A DNA stretch of 64,000 bases from an uncultured Bacteroidales bacterium (GCA_902799355.1 CADCAG010000011.1:1-64000); one strand, 5' to 3'. Shown: positions 1-9,409, counted from the first letter of the stretch. Program-made: numbers and translations. Notes: generated by a model from the letters alone, not told the origin.

Positions 1-1158
1 CTTGGCTTCCTGGGGCTTGCCATACTTGGCAGCCATAGCGGGCACGGCACCCATCGACAGCGTACCATCGGCATGCTGGATGAGTTTGTGGCATACCAGG
101 GCACCACTCCAGTTGGGTTCATTGCCGTCGCCAGCACCCACGTTGACATTCTTCTCGTGGATATCGGCACCAGAGCGGTATGGTGTCCAGCCCCAGATGA
201 AGCGGTCGGTGCCGTTAGAGGCTGTCTTGCCTGCATAGAAGGCACGGGTGTCGAGATTGCCCTCGCGCCACAGCGGACCATCGGCAGGCCACTTGGGACC
301 GTTGTTGAAGCAGTCCTTCAGCGCATCCCAGCTGTCAGCGAACATATACTTCACCTTGCGACTCCAGCTGGCGCGGAAGCTCTGGCTGTAGACCAGATAC
401 CAGTAGTCGCCCATCTTGAAGATGTCGGGACACTCCAGCATGCGGTCCCAGATCATCTTGAAGGGACCGACATGTTCCCAGTTCTTCAGGTCGCTGGACT
501 TGAACTCTGCAAACTGCGGGTCGCCGCCATTCTTAGGATAGGTAGAGATCACCATGCGGTAGAGTCCATCGTCAGCCATGAAGATTTGCGGGTCGCGGAA
601 GTCGTTGGCAGAATAGCCGTAGTCGGGACCATTGAGTGCCCACAGCTCGTCCTTTGTCCACGTCTTGAAATCGGTAGAGGTAGCACGCATGACAACCTCA
701 CGATACTGGCAGTTGCCATTGTGACCGGTATAGTAGATGTAGTACAGGCCGTTTGCCTCGTCGTAGTAGGCACAGCCGGTACCCAGCGCAGCATCCTGCA
801 CATAGTCGTTGCTGCCGTAGGGCAGCACTTCGCCCAGTGACTGGTAGCTGGCGCCGTCCTTGGTAGAGACGCCCCAGATGGGATGGAAGCGGTGACTCAT
901 ATTATTGTCGAACTCCTGCAGGTAGAGCACCTTGAAGTCGCCAGCCTTCTTATCGTAGAAAGGCATGGGGTCTCCGACGCGTCCGATAGCTGGCATGTAG
1001 TAGGTGCCAAAGCCTTGTTCGTCAGTGGGGGTGAACGCATTTGTTGTACCTGCCCAGTTGCGAGCGGGATCGCCCGTCACACCGTCGTCGCTGCTGCATG
1101 CTGTCAGCGCAGAGGCTGACAGGATGAGTGCGATTGCTGAATATATCATTGTCTTCAT
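1..1158 (-). CDS. GH32-like fructan-active lipoprotein (3' end outside window)
   Basis: The reading frame is open from the ATG at 1158 to the left edge, so the C-terminus is missing. The N-terminus has a lipoprotein signal ending in LTAC, so the protein is probably anchored in the outer membrane. The five-bladed GH32/GH-J fold is suggested by a GDPMPF segment in the nucleophile position, NDFRDPQIF carrying the RDP stabiliser, and LECPDIF carrying the EC acid/base. The nucleophile motif differs from the classical WMNDPNG, as in GH32 relatives with a DUF4975-type C-terminus. It is the last visible gene of the SusC-SusD-glycan-binding operon, 26 bp after the previous gene, which is the position of the surface endo-levanase in the B. 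thetaiotaomicron fructan locus. Surface cleavage of fructan is therefore inferred; endo or exo action cannot be told. Confidence 0.8.
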   Translation of the reverse strand, partial: MKTMIYSAIALILSASALTACSSDDGVTGDPARNWAGTTNAFTPTDEQGFGTYYMPAIGRVGDPMPFYDKKAGDFKVLYLQEFDNNMSHRFHPIWGVSTKDGASYQSLGEVLPYGSNDYVQDAALGTGCAYYDEANGLYYIYYTGHNGNCQYREVVMRATSTDFKTWTKDELWALNGPDYGYSANDFRDPQIFMADDGLYRMVISTYPKNGGDPQFAEFKSSDLKNWEHVGPFKMIWDRMLECPDIFKMGDYWYLVYSQSFRASWSRKVKYMFADSWDALKDCFNNGPKWPADGPLWREGNLDTRAFYAGKTASNGTDRFIWGWTPYRSGADIHEKNVNVGAGDGNEPNWSGALVCHKLIQHADGTLSMGAVPAMAAKYGKPQEAK

Positions 1159-1184
1159 ATTATTCTATTTTTTTGTTTGAGTTT

Positions 1185-2576
1185 TTACTTACCAAGGTAC
1201 TCCAGTGCGTTGAGCATAATCTGACCCATATTGTCGTGGTATACAGAGGTGTAAGGAGTCGGAGAGTTCCAGTCGAAGACACCAGTACCGAAGCAGACGA
1301 TGCCTCCCTTACCGTAGTTGCCTGCGGCATTCTTCAACTCCCATGAAGAGACATTGCCGTCGCCACCGAGGACACGAGCGCCAGTCTTGGCAGCCACAGC
1401 ATTCTCGTCAGGATAGTCACCCCAGAAGCCGTACTGTGATGTGGTGTTACAGATGGTGTAGCCCTCGTCGAGTGTGATGATGCGGTCGTCGCCCAGTCCT
1501 GTTGAGCGCTTCAGGTCCTTCCACAAAGGATGGTTGATGTCAGCAACACGATAGGTCCAAGGCTCGGGTCCCATCAGGTCGGAACCTTCTCCGTTGCCAC
1601 CCCAGACGTTGTTAGGATAAGAGTCCTCAGGCTGTGCACCCAGTGCGATGGCATAGTTGACAGCTGAGCGCTGCAGTACGAAGCCTACACCGTTCTGGTA
1701 GAGTTCCTTCATCTTGGGCAGTGCAGCCATAGCGCCTGTCTCGGCATCGGCAAAGCCGTTGTAGTTGCCATAAGCCGGGCAGTGGCGATGGAAGAATACC
1801 AGGCGAACCTTGTCAAGCGACACGCTGCCAGCGTTGATGTCACTCCATGAGAGATATGCCGAACCGGCGACATTACTTGTCAGCCACTTGGCAGCAGCCT
1901 TCTCCTCGTCGTTCAGTGCCTCTACATTTTCAGCGTCGCCCACGAAGATAGCGACAGGAGCCTGTATCAGCGTCACGTTGACGGTATATACATTGGTTGC
2001 CGTATTGTCATTGACGGTCAGCAGGAAAGGCTCTGTGAAGTTGCCCTTCGTACCGCTGGCAGGACTGCAGGTGGCATCCTCGCTAACCACAGCCTCGAAG
2101 GTAGCGTTAGAGAGGTCGATGCCGCTGCTGGCCATCACACTGACGGTAACCGTCTTGTCATCCTGGTTGATGGCACCCTTGACACCCTCCAGCAAGAACT
2201 GTGTCAGCAGGGCCTCATCGTTGCGTACGCTAACCTGATACTCCAGCTGCAGGTCGCCATTGGTGACGCGCAGCGTCTTGTCAGCATTCAGATTGATGTG
2301 GTCGCCCAACTTAAAGTTAGCAGAGGCGCCAGCAGGAAGAGTGAGACTGGTAATCTCCATATCGCCCTTCTGTGCAAAGGTCTCAGGGACCTTGATTTTG
2401 ATGAGACGCTTCTCATGGCTGATGGTAGCCTTGAACTGGTTGTTGAGTTCAAAAGACTCTACCAGACACGAGCCGCCGACATTGATGCTGCCCGTATGGT
2501 CGTCGCTGCAGGCAGTGAAGCCGCAGAGCAGACAAACCATGCAAATGATACTATATATCGTTTTCATATCTTTCAA
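1185..2576 (-). CDS. Surface glycan-binding lipoprotein of the fructan locus (DUF4960-type)
   Basis: 463 residues with a lipoprotein signal (lipobox GFTACS), followed by Ig-like beta-sandwich repeats in roughly the first 200 residues and a larger C-terminal domain. The C-terminal part reads like the DUF4960 region of the levan-binding protein BT1761. There are no catalytic motifs. It lies between susD and the GH32-like gene, the usual place for a surface glycan-binding protein that presents fructan to the SusCD importer. The Met at residue 4 is an alternative start. The role is inferred from position and general resemblance. Confidence 0.75.
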   Translation of the reverse strand: MKDMKTIYSIICMVCLLCGFTACSDDHTGSINVGGSCLVESFELNNQFKATISHEKRLIKIKVPETFAQKGDMEITSLTLPAGASANFKLGDHINLNADKTLRVTNGDLQLEYQVSVRNDEALLTQFLLEGVKGAINQDDKTVTVSVMASSGIDLSNATFEAVVSEDATCSPASGTKGNFTEPFLLTVNDNTATNVYTVNVTLIQAPVAIFVGDAENVEALNDEEKAAAKWLTSNVAGSAYLSWSDINAGSVSLDKVRLVFFHRHCPAYGNYNGFADAETGAMAALPKMKELYQNGVGFVLQRSAVNYAIALGAQPEDSYPNNVWGGNGEGSDLMGPEPWTYRVADINHPLWKDLKRSTGLGDDRIITLDEGYTICNTTSQYGFWGDYPDENAVAAKTGARVLGGDGNVSSWELKNAAGNYGKGGIVCFGTGVFDWNSPTPYTSVYHDNMGQIMLNALEYLGK

Positions 2577-2604
2577 CTATAAACTTTAAACTTTAAACTC
2601 TTCA

Positions 2605-4347
2605 TTACCATTGTCCACAGTTCTGTGTGTAGTGTCCGTTAGAGGCTGCCATCTGCTCGTGAGGAATAGGCAGGTACTCGTTTTTGTTGGCAGTAAACAA
2701 AGAACCATTGAGGAACGTCATCTTCTGGCTCTCTGTATTGTAGAACTGGTTGATGACAGTGGCGGCATCGCCCCAGCGTACCAGGTCGAAGAAACGCTCG
2801 CTCTCCATTGCCAACTCCAGGCGACGCTCAGTCTTCACAATCTCCATAGCAGCATCCTTGTCGTAGGTGCCTTTATAGCTATTGATGGCAAAGTGTACAC
2901 CATACTTATTAGGATAGTTAGACACGACGCTGTTGGCAGCCATCGCCTTAGCACGCTCACGCACCTGGTTGACGAGTGTGACGGCCTCAGCGCTATTACC
3001 CAGCTGAGCCTGAGCTTCAGCACGCATCAGCAGTACATCAGCATAGCGGAATACTACGCGGTTCATAGAGCTGGCCCACTGGTTGTCGGCATTGAAAATG
3101 TACAGATTCGTCTGTGCAGGGTCTACGTTCTGCTTCAGCGACACGAAGTAGCCATACTTACCACCTGAGCGGCTCCACGTATTGGTCTTGCTCATCATGT
3201 AGCTGGTGTTGAACATGTAGGGAGTACCTGGTACGCCAACGGTAACGAAGAGACGTGGATCGACAGTCTGTGCAGAGCCCACCTCGTAGTCCTGGGTGGC
3301 TGCTGTAGCCACGAGAGGCAGTCCGTCGGCATTGGTGCGATAGGCATTGACGAGGTTGACAGAGGGCTTGTAGAAGTCGCAACCAGAGTCATGCACCTTA
3401 GGAATACAGGGTACTATCAGACGGTTAGAGAAGTTCAGGTTACCATAGGTGGTACCGTCGTTCTTTGAATACTGGATGGCCCAGATGCTCTCCTTGCCGT
3501 TCTCGTATGCTTCCTCAGGACGGAAGTTGTTGTGCAGGTCGCTCTCCAGTCCATAGTTGCTATACAGCTTAGGATCGGTGTATTCGATAACCTTCTGCAA
3601 GTCTTCGTTGTTGATGCTGGTCACCTGATTTGTGTTGGCATCGTCCTGACGATAAGCCTTGTAGAGGTATACCTTTGCCAGGAAGGCAGCAGCGGCAGCC
3701 TTGGTGGGGCGACCCTTCTCCTTCTGCACTGTGGGCAATACGTTGTAGGCATCCTGCAGGTCGTTGATGATCTGCTGCCAGCCCTCATCATTGGTATATT
3801 CTGTGTTCGAGAGGTTCGTATAATCTTCCTCCTGCATGTTCAGCTTGTTGACGAAAGGAATCTTCTTGAACAGGCGCTTCAGCTGGAAGTGGCCGTAGGC
3901 ACGCAGGAACTTCATCTCGCCCGTACGCTGCTGGATGGTGGCGTTCGACTGGTCAGCCTCGGCCAGCATGTCGATGGACAGCGAGACGCGTGACAGGTAC
4001 TGGTAGAACTTACCCCAAATAGAGCTGAAAGGCCAGTCAGAGGTGGCAATACCCGTGCCACGTTCCAGATTGTGGAAAGGAGCACCGTCAGAGAATTCTG
4101 CACCGCCCACATAGGCGTCGTCAGAACGTGTGTCGTAGTTCCACAGCGAGAACGAGGCGTTCATGTCCTCAATGGTCACCAGACCAGCGTAGGCCGTAAT
4201 CAGTACGTTGTCGATATACTGTGGATTCTTTATCTCGTCTTGTATGAGCGTAGCCTGGGGTTTCTGCTCCTCCAAGAAGTCAGAGCAAGCAGTCAGACCA
4301 CAGATTGCGCAGATTGCACAGATGTATTTTATATATATCGTTTTCAT
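2605..4347 (-). CDS. SusD/RagB-family nutrient-binding lipoprotein (fructan)
   Basis: 580 residues from the Met at 4347. This start is preferred to the in-frame Met at 4383 because it leads straight into a lipoprotein signal ending in LTACS. The alternative puts 12 charged residues first and almost touches the susC stop. The protein shows the SusD pattern: an N-terminal FLEE segment after the lipid Cys, helical repeats, and the C-terminal block ERRLELAMESERFFDLVRWG. It is expected to form the lid on the SusC barrel that follows it on the cell surface and to bind fructo-oligosaccharides. It is 36 bp downstream of susC in the same operon. Confidence 0.93.
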   Translation of the reverse strand: MKTIYIKYICAICAICGLTACSDFLEEQKPQATLIQDEIKNPQYIDNVLITAYAGLVTIEDMNASFSLWNYDTRSDDAYVGGAEFSDGAPFHNLERGTGIATSDWPFSSIWGKFYQYLSRVSLSIDMLAEADQSNATIQQRTGEMKFLRAYGHFQLKRLFKKIPFVNKLNMQEEDYTNLSNTEYTNDEGWQQIINDLQDAYNVLPTVQKEKGRPTKAAAAAFLAKVYLYKAYRQDDANTNQVTSINNEDLQKVIEYTDPKLYSNYGLESDLHNNFRPEEAYENGKESIWAIQYSKNDGTTYGNLNFSNRLIVPCIPKVHDSGCDFYKPSVNLVNAYRTNADGLPLVATAATQDYEVGSAQTVDPRLFVTVGVPGTPYMFNTSYMMSKTNTWSRSGGKYGYFVSLKQNVDPAQTNLYIFNADNQWASSMNRVVFRYADVLLMRAEAQAQLGNSAEAVTLVNQVRERAKAMAANSVVSNYPNKYGVHFAINSYKGTYDKDAAMEIVKTERRLELAMESERFFDLVRWGDAATVINQFYNTESQKMTFLNGSLFTANKNEYLPIPHEQMAASNGHYTQNCGQW

Positions 4348-4383
4348 AATCTGTCGATTTAATATTTCATTTTTCATCTTCAC

Positions 4384-7300
4384 TTAGAATCCTACGTTAA
4401 CACCGAAGGTGAGGTTCAGAGGAATAGGATATGCAAAACCAGGATTCTCTGGGTCGTTGCCAGTGAACTTGCCGCTCTTGATGGTCAGCAGGTTCTGAGC
4501 CGATGCGTAGAGGCGGATGCGATCCATCTTCAGCTTGTCGGTAATGCTCTTAGGCATGTTGTAGCCAATCTGTACAGTGCGCAGTTTGGCGTATGAGCCG
4601 TTCTCTATGTAGTATGACGAGAGACTTCCCTCGTTGTTGCGGTCGGCAGTGGTCAGCGCAGGAATGTCGCTGCCGGGATTGGCTGGCGACCATGCGTCGA
4701 GCACGCGTACACCCTTGTTCAAATAAGGAACGTTGACACCTGAGTTGGCCCAGAAGTCAGTCTCCTTCTTGAAGTCGTAGCAGTTGACATCGCGACCCTG
4801 CATGCCCTGCCAGAACATGGTGAAGTCGAAGTTCTTGTACTGCAGCGTGATATTCAGACCCCATGCAAAGTCGGGTGTCGGGTCGAAGATCCAGTCGCGG
4901 TCGGCCTCTGTAATCTTGCCGTCACCGTTCAGATCCTTATAGCGGATGCGCCCCAGACCAGCACCTTCCTGAATGGCGTGGTTGTCTATCTCTTCCTGAC
5001 TCTTGAAGATGCCGTCGGCCACATATCCAACCTCGGCACCCATCGGGTGACCTACAACACTCTTCACACCGTTACCTCCGAAAGTGCCACTGGCAGCAAC
5101 AGTCTCAGGCAGTTTGGTAATCTCATTCTTATAGGCACTGATGTTTCCATTGATGTCCCAAGAGAAGTCGCCAATGCGATGACGATAGCCTATAGAGAAC
5201 TCCCAACCGGTGTTCTTCACCTCGCCGGCATTGATATATTGGTTGGCACCTTCACCCATGGCACCGATACCTACCATGTCGACCAGAATGTCGGTGGTCT
5301 TCTTGTGGAACCAGTCGAAGCTACCATAAATCTCGTTTCTCAGGAAGGTGAAGTCCACACCGATGTTGTGCTGTGTGGTGGTCTCCCACTTGATGTCCTC
5401 GTTGCCACGACGGTCGCGTACGTAGCCGCTGGCCAGCTCGTAGCCACCATTGAGACCTGCGATGTCGTAGGCAGAACCAGCCTGGCCACTGCCCCACAGA
5501 CCAGTAGTGGTGATGGGCTTATAGATGGTGTAGCGGGCTACAATGGGAATGGTCTGGTTACCAGTCTGTCCCCAAGAGTAGCGCAGTTTCAGGTTGTCAA
5601 GGATGCCCTCGGTAAACTTCATGAACGGCTCCTCGGTAATGCGCCAACCGACAGAGGCTGATGGGAACGTACCGTATTGGTTGTTCTTGCCGAAGCGGCT
5701 TGAACCGTCACGACGCAGTGTGAACGACACCAGGTACTTGTCAGCATAGGTGTAGTTGGCCTTGCCGAAGAACGATACCAGCGAGTAACCCTCGCCAGAA
5801 CCCAGGGCAATCTGCTTGCCTGAACCTGCACTGGGCCACATATAGTCGGTGTTCAGCACTGACAGCTCATAGCGCTTGGCGCTGCTCCACTTGAAGTCAT
5901 AGCGGTTCACCTCCATACCAATCATGGCATCGGCACGATGCTTGCCAACCTCAAGGTTATAGGTGGCAATGGCGTTCCACATCCAGTTCATCCAGTGCTC
6001 CTGCTTGCTCTCTGCAGCCGTCTCGGTGCGCATCACCTTACCATTGGCAATGGGGTAGGTGAAGAAGCGCTGCTCCTTCTGGCTATAGTCAACACCGAAT
6101 GTTGAACGAACAGTAAAATTCTTAAATGGCGTCACGCTCATGTGGACGTCACCGAACAGACGCCACAGCGTGTACTCATTGTCCTTGGCATTGCGAATCA
6201 TGCTCAGCGGATTCTCACGCTCCGAGTAGGCACCCAAGGCCTGCGCGTACTGTCCGTTCTCAGCATAGATAGGGTAGTTGGGGTTGAACTCCAGGGCATT
6301 TCTCAGCACGTCAGGAGCATCCACACCCTTGTTGCGGTTCAGCGTGAAGTTCTCACCAATGGTAAGCTTACCGTCAAACAGCTTATAGTCGCTGTTGGCA
6401 CGGGCAGACAGACGGTTGAACCACGAGTCCTTGATGGTACCCTGATTGTCGTAGTAGCCTAATGAGAAGAACGAGTTGCCCTTCTCTGATCCGTTGCTGA
6501 CAGAGAGGTTGTACTGCTGGACAATACCTGTACGGGTTACCTCTTTAAACCAGTCCGTATCGCCGGCACGTACGGTAGCATCATCGTCCAGGTACATGTT
6601 CATGGTCATCTTGTTCAGCACGGGGTTGCCATTCTGATCGTAGCTCCAGTCGTAGTTGTAACCCAGGTTGTTGTTCGAGGGGTTGATGCCGTCATTCACG
6701 TTAGCCTGCCAAAAGGCGCGACCCCACTCGCTGGCGTTCATCGTCTCAATCTTATTGGTATAGAACGAGGCGGCAATGCTGCCGTCGAAGTTAACCTTTA
6801 CCTTACCCTCTTTACCCTTCTTGGTGGTAATAATGATCACACCGTTGGCAGCACGCGAACCGTAGATAGATGCTGAGGCGGCATCCTTCAGCACCTGAAT
6901 ACTTTCAATATCGTTACCGTTCAATTCGTGCATGCCAGATGTGGTGGGAACACCGTCAATGATGTACAGCGGGTCGTTGTTGTTCAATGTACCATTACCA
7001 CGGATGCGCACGGTAGCAGCACCAGAAGGAGTACCAGTGGCTGATATGTTCATGCCTGGCACGCGACCTTGCAGGGCCTTCATGGGGTTGTTCTCGTTCT
7101 GCTTAGCCATCTCGTCAACGCTGACGGTAGAGATAGCACCCGTCAGGTCGGCCTTACGCTGGGTAGTGTAACCTGTCACTACCACTTCCTGTAGTTGTTT
7201 GCTGTCTTCTTTCAGCATGACCTGCATGCCATTCTGAGCAGGCAGCTCCTGCGTCAGATAGCCCACATAGCTAAACACCAGCGTAGTGCCGGCTTTCACT

Positions 7301-7482
7301 TTGAGTTTAAAGTTTCCGTCGAAGTCAGTCACCGTGCCATTGGTGGTTCCTTTCTCCATGACTGTAGCTCCAATCACTGGCCCAAAAGAGTCAGACACAG
7401 TTCCTGTCACCTCCTGTGCGTACGTCACCGTAGCGAGCAGCAGCGTCAAGAAACTTAAAAACAATCGTTTCGTTTGTTTCAT
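4384..7482 (-). CDS. SusC-family TonB-dependent outer-membrane transporter (fructan)
   Basis: 1032 residues. The start at 7482 (MKQTKRLFLSF) is chosen because it begins a clear signal peptide ending near TYAQ; a much longer frame to 7788 runs through the promoter region. Order of parts: carboxypeptidase-regulatory-like domain (EVTGTVSDSFGPVIGATV), TonB-box region LQEVVVTGYTTQRK, plug (MKALQGRVPGMNI, ASASIYGSRAANGVIIITTKKG) and beta-barrel ending in GVNVGF. It is the first gene of the fructan uptake operon. A -7 box lies 45 bp upstream and a putative operator beyond that. With the SusD partner it should import oligofructans in a TonB-dependent way. Confidence 0.95.
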   Translation of the reverse strand: MKQTKRLFLSFLTLLLATVTYAQEVTGTVSDSFGPVIGATVMEKGTTNGTVTDFDGNFKLKVKAGTTLVFSYVGYLTQELPAQNGMQVMLKEDSKQLQEVVVTGYTTQRKADLTGAISTVSVDEMAKQNENNPMKALQGRVPGMNISATGTPSGAATVRIRGNGTLNNNDPLYIIDGVPTTSGMHELNGNDIESIQVLKDAASASIYGSRAANGVIIITTKKGKEGKVKVNFDGSIAASFYTNKIETMNASEWGRAFWQANVNDGINPSNNNLGYNYDWSYDQNGNPVLNKMTMNMYLDDDATVRAGDTDWFKEVTRTGIVQQYNLSVSNGSEKGNSFFSLGYYDNQGTIKDSWFNRLSARANSDYKLFDGKLTIGENFTLNRNKGVDAPDVLRNALEFNPNYPIYAENGQYAQALGAYSERENPLSMIRNAKDNEYTLWRLFGDVHMSVTPFKNFTVRSTFGVDYSQKEQRFFTYPIANGKVMRTETAAESKQEHWMNWMWNAIATYNLEVGKHRADAMIGMEVNRYDFKWSSAKRYELSVLNTDYMWPSAGSGKQIALGSGEGYSLVSFFGKANYTYADKYLVSFTLRRDGSSRFGKNNQYGTFPSASVGWRITEEPFMKFTEGILDNLKLRYSWGQTGNQTIPIVARYTIYKPITTTGLWGSGQAGSAYDIAGLNGGYELASGYVRDRRGNEDIKWETTTQHNIGVDFTFLRNEIYGSFDWFHKKTTDILVDMVGIGAMGEGANQYINAGEVKNTGWEFSIGYRHRIGDFSWDINGNISAYKNEITKLPETVAASGTFGGNGVKSVVGHPMGAEVGYVADGIFKSQEEIDNHAIQEGAGLGRIRYKDLNGDGKITEADRDWIFDPTPDFAWGLNITLQYKNFDFTMFWQGMQGRDVNCYDFKKETDFWANSGVNVPYLNKGVRVLDAWSPANPGSDIPALTTADRNNEGSLSSYYIENGSYAKLRTVQIGYNMPKSITDKLKMDRIRLYASAQNLLTIKSGKFTGNDPENPGFAYPIPLNLTFGVNVGF

Positions 7483-7526
7483 TTGCTTTTTGTTTTTAGT
7501 TAATACTCTTGTTTCAGATTTTGCCG

Positions 7527-7620
7527 CAAAAGTAGTAATGATATAGTTATTGGTATGAAAAATATCGTTCATCCCATTCAAAAATTGTTGCAATGTAACA
7601 AAATTACAACGGAATGAACG
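7527..7620 (-). promoter_or_regulatory. Promoter and putative operator of the fructan susC operon
   Basis: On the minus strand, TACTTTTG at 7534-7527 fits the Bacteroidota -7 box TAnnTTTG, 45 bp before the susC start. Upstream are CGTTCAT (7566-7572), GTTGCAATG (7587-7595) and ATGAACG (7614-7620). The first two words recur with the same 21-bp start-to-start spacing at 9283 and 9304, in front of the second operon of the locus. They are probably binding sites of the adjacent AraC-domain regulator. Confidence 0.6.
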
Positions 7621-7651
7621 AATAATCTTAGTAATTACAAATATTTCCGTG

Positions 7652-9229
7652 CTATTTCCTGATGTCGCCAGGCACCATGCCGTACTCCTCTTTGAAACAT
7701 TTGGAGAAGTAGCTGGGGGCAGTGAATCCGACAGCGTAAGCCACCTCGCTGACACTCTTGTCGGTGGTGAGCAGCATCTGATAGGCACGCTTCAAGCGCG
7801 TGGTGCGCAGCAGTTCTACGGGTGAGGAACCGGTTATCGTCTTAATCTTACGATAGAGCTGTACACGACTGAGGTTCATCTCTGCTGCCAGGTCGTCGAC
7901 ACTGACCTCGCTATCTTCCATGCGAGCCTCAACGACCTCGCGGAACCGTGCCAGGAAGGCACTTTCGGCAACAACGGACGGTTTCTCGTCTGCCGAACTG
8001 TCTGCTGTCTGCTCCTTTGTTTCGTCAGCAACAGGTGCTGGCTCTATCTCCATATTCCACAGCGTACTGACAACACGCTCTTGCTGCAACTTCACCTTAC
8101 GGAGATGATACATATAGAATAACACGATGGTTACCACCAACAGCAGAATGACACCCATCGACATCCAGTTGAAGACATGCTGCGTAGCTAACTCTTTCAG
8201 ATAGGTGTCTGCCCTGCTATGCAACTGGTCGAGATACTCAGCCTGGCGCATCATCTCTTCGTTCTGCATCAACAGCACCTTAGCATTGTCGCGAGTAACC
8301 AGTGCTGACTGCAGAAGAGTTTCTTTCTCGTAGGGTTTGCCTTCAAGAATGTTGATAGCCAATTCTATGATTTTGTCACCATGGGTAGGATAGATGTAGG
8401 AAGCATCCAGGATGCTGTCGCGTACCAGACGGATGCCGCCATCTTCACCAGGCAGACCGTCAATGCCGCAGTAGAGTGGCTGATGGCTGTTAGATGTTAG
8501 ATGTTCTCTCTTTGAGAGTGTGGCGTTGCGAGGGCTTTCTTGCAAGGCACGACGGGCACCCATAGCCATGCGATCGTTCTGCCCAAAGACAAAGTCGATA
8601 TGGTCCAGATTGCCAGGATAGGCTTTCACGGCCTTGACGGCACTCTCCTCTGTCCAGTCGCCTTGCAGGGTGGCAACGACAGTGATATCAGGGTAATTCT
8701 TCAAGGCATCAGCGAAACCGTTGTGGCGCTCAATGGCTGGTGACGAGCCCTTGAGTCCCATGATTTCCATGACACGTCCTTTGCCATGTATCCGACTGGC
8801 GATGTATTCACCCATGATGCGCCCCATCTCGTAGTTGTCGGCACTGATGAATGACGTATATTTCTGTGAATTGGTCTTTCGTTCAAAGACAATAACAGGA
8901 ATACCCTTATCGTAGGCGCGGTCAATGGCCGACGAGATGGTTTTCACCTGGTTGGGAGCAACAATCAGCAGGTCAATGCCGCTGTCCACCAAGGAGTCTA
9001 TCTGTTGCACCTGACGCTCGTCGCTATCATAGGCAGCAGCGAAACGCAGCTCCACATTTTCCTGGCAATAGGCTCCCATACGCAGCTCGGCGTTCTGCTT
9101 CTCACGCCAGATATCTGCCGAACACTGAGATACACCTATTATATAATAAGGTTTAGGGTTGGCACATCCTAATATAGTCAGTAGCAACACCAACAGCAAG
9201 CACCCAAAAAGTTGTTTATGCATCATCAT
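7652..9229 (-). CDS. Membrane-spanning sugar sensor with periplasmic-binding-protein and AraC domains
   Basis: 525 residues. A signal/lipoprotein-like N-terminus (TILGC) is followed by a LacI/RbsB-type periplasmic sugar-binding domain (about 28-335), a coiled segment, one transmembrane helix (about 354-376), an acidic linker, and a C-terminal AraC HTH domain (about 425-525; NLSRVQLYRKIK and YAVGFTAPSYFSKCFKEEYG). The B. thetaiotaomicron fructan regulator BT1754 has a similar sensor but also a histidine kinase and receiver; both are absent here, with only about 50 residues between membrane and DNA-binding domain. It lies between the two fructan operons and probably binds fructose in the periplasm and regulates both. 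Start could be any of the three consecutive Met codons. Confidence 0.88.
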   Translation of the reverse strand: MMMHKQLFGCLLLVLLLTILGCANPKPYYIIGVSQCSADIWREKQNAELRMGAYCQENVELRFAAAYDSDERQVQQIDSLVDSGIDLLIVAPNQVKTISSAIDRAYDKGIPVIVFERKTNSQKYTSFISADNYEMGRIMGEYIASRIHGKGRVMEIMGLKGSSPAIERHNGFADALKNYPDITVVATLQGDWTEESAVKAVKAYPGNLDHIDFVFGQNDRMAMGARRALQESPRNATLSKREHLTSNSHQPLYCGIDGLPGEDGGIRLVRDSILDASYIYPTHGDKIIELAINILEGKPYEKETLLQSALVTRDNAKVLLMQNEEMMRQAEYLDQLHSRADTYLKELATQHVFNWMSMGVILLLVVTIVLFYMYHLRKVKLQQERVVSTLWNMEIEPAPVADETKEQTADSSADEKPSVVAESAFLARFREVVEARMEDSEVSVDDLAAEMNLSRVQLYRKIKTITGSSPVELLRTTRLKRAYQMLLTTDKSVSEVAYAVGFTAPSYFSKCFKEEYGMVPGDIRK

Positions 9230-9281
9230 AGAATTGTATTAATAGGTTTTGTTGGCAAATATACGAAAAAAAATAGAAAAT

Positions 9282-9317
9282 ACGTTCATTGTCTGTCTTT
9301 TTTGTTGCAATGAACGT
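9282..9317 (+). promoter_or_regulatory. Inverted-repeat operator upstream of the GH32-MFS-fructokinase operon
   Basis: ACGTTCATTG (9282-9291) and CAATGAACGT (9308-9317) form a perfect 10-bp inverted repeat with a 16-bp gap. The words CGTTCAT and GTTGCAATG, starting 21 bp apart, also occur upstream of susC at 7566 and 7587. The site sits between the regulator gene and the operon it presumably controls, about 50 bp before the -7 box. Confidence 0.55.
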
Positions 9318-9368
9318 TTTTTTTTAGCTTTTGTATCATAATTTATAGGGGCAAAAAGAGAAATCATG

Positions 9369-9376
9369 TATATTTG
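9369..9376 (+). promoter_or_regulatory. -7 promoter box of the fructosidase operon
   Basis: TATATTTG matches TAnnTTTG. It contains the TTG codon that would be the 5'-most possible start of the next gene, which shows that the real start is the ATG at 9410, about 33 bp downstream. No clear -33 TTTG was found, as expected for an activator-dependent promoter. Confidence 0.65.
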
Positions 9377-9409
9377 CAACAAATTTCTACACTAAAACAT
9401 CAAACGACA

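Noticed and set aside
73-840. Long plus-strand open frames over the left-edge gene
   Set aside because: Antisense shadows of the GH32-like gene, whose minus-strand frame shows a lipobox and the RDP and ECP motifs.
7483-7788. Longer N-terminus for the fructan SusC
   Set aside because: The extra 102 codons cross the promoter, the operator half-sites and part of the regulator gene, and carry no signal peptide.
9374-9409. TTG start 12 codons upstream for the GH32 enzyme
   Set aside because: The TTG is part of the promoter -7 box TATATTTG; the ATG at 9410 begins a clean signal peptide.
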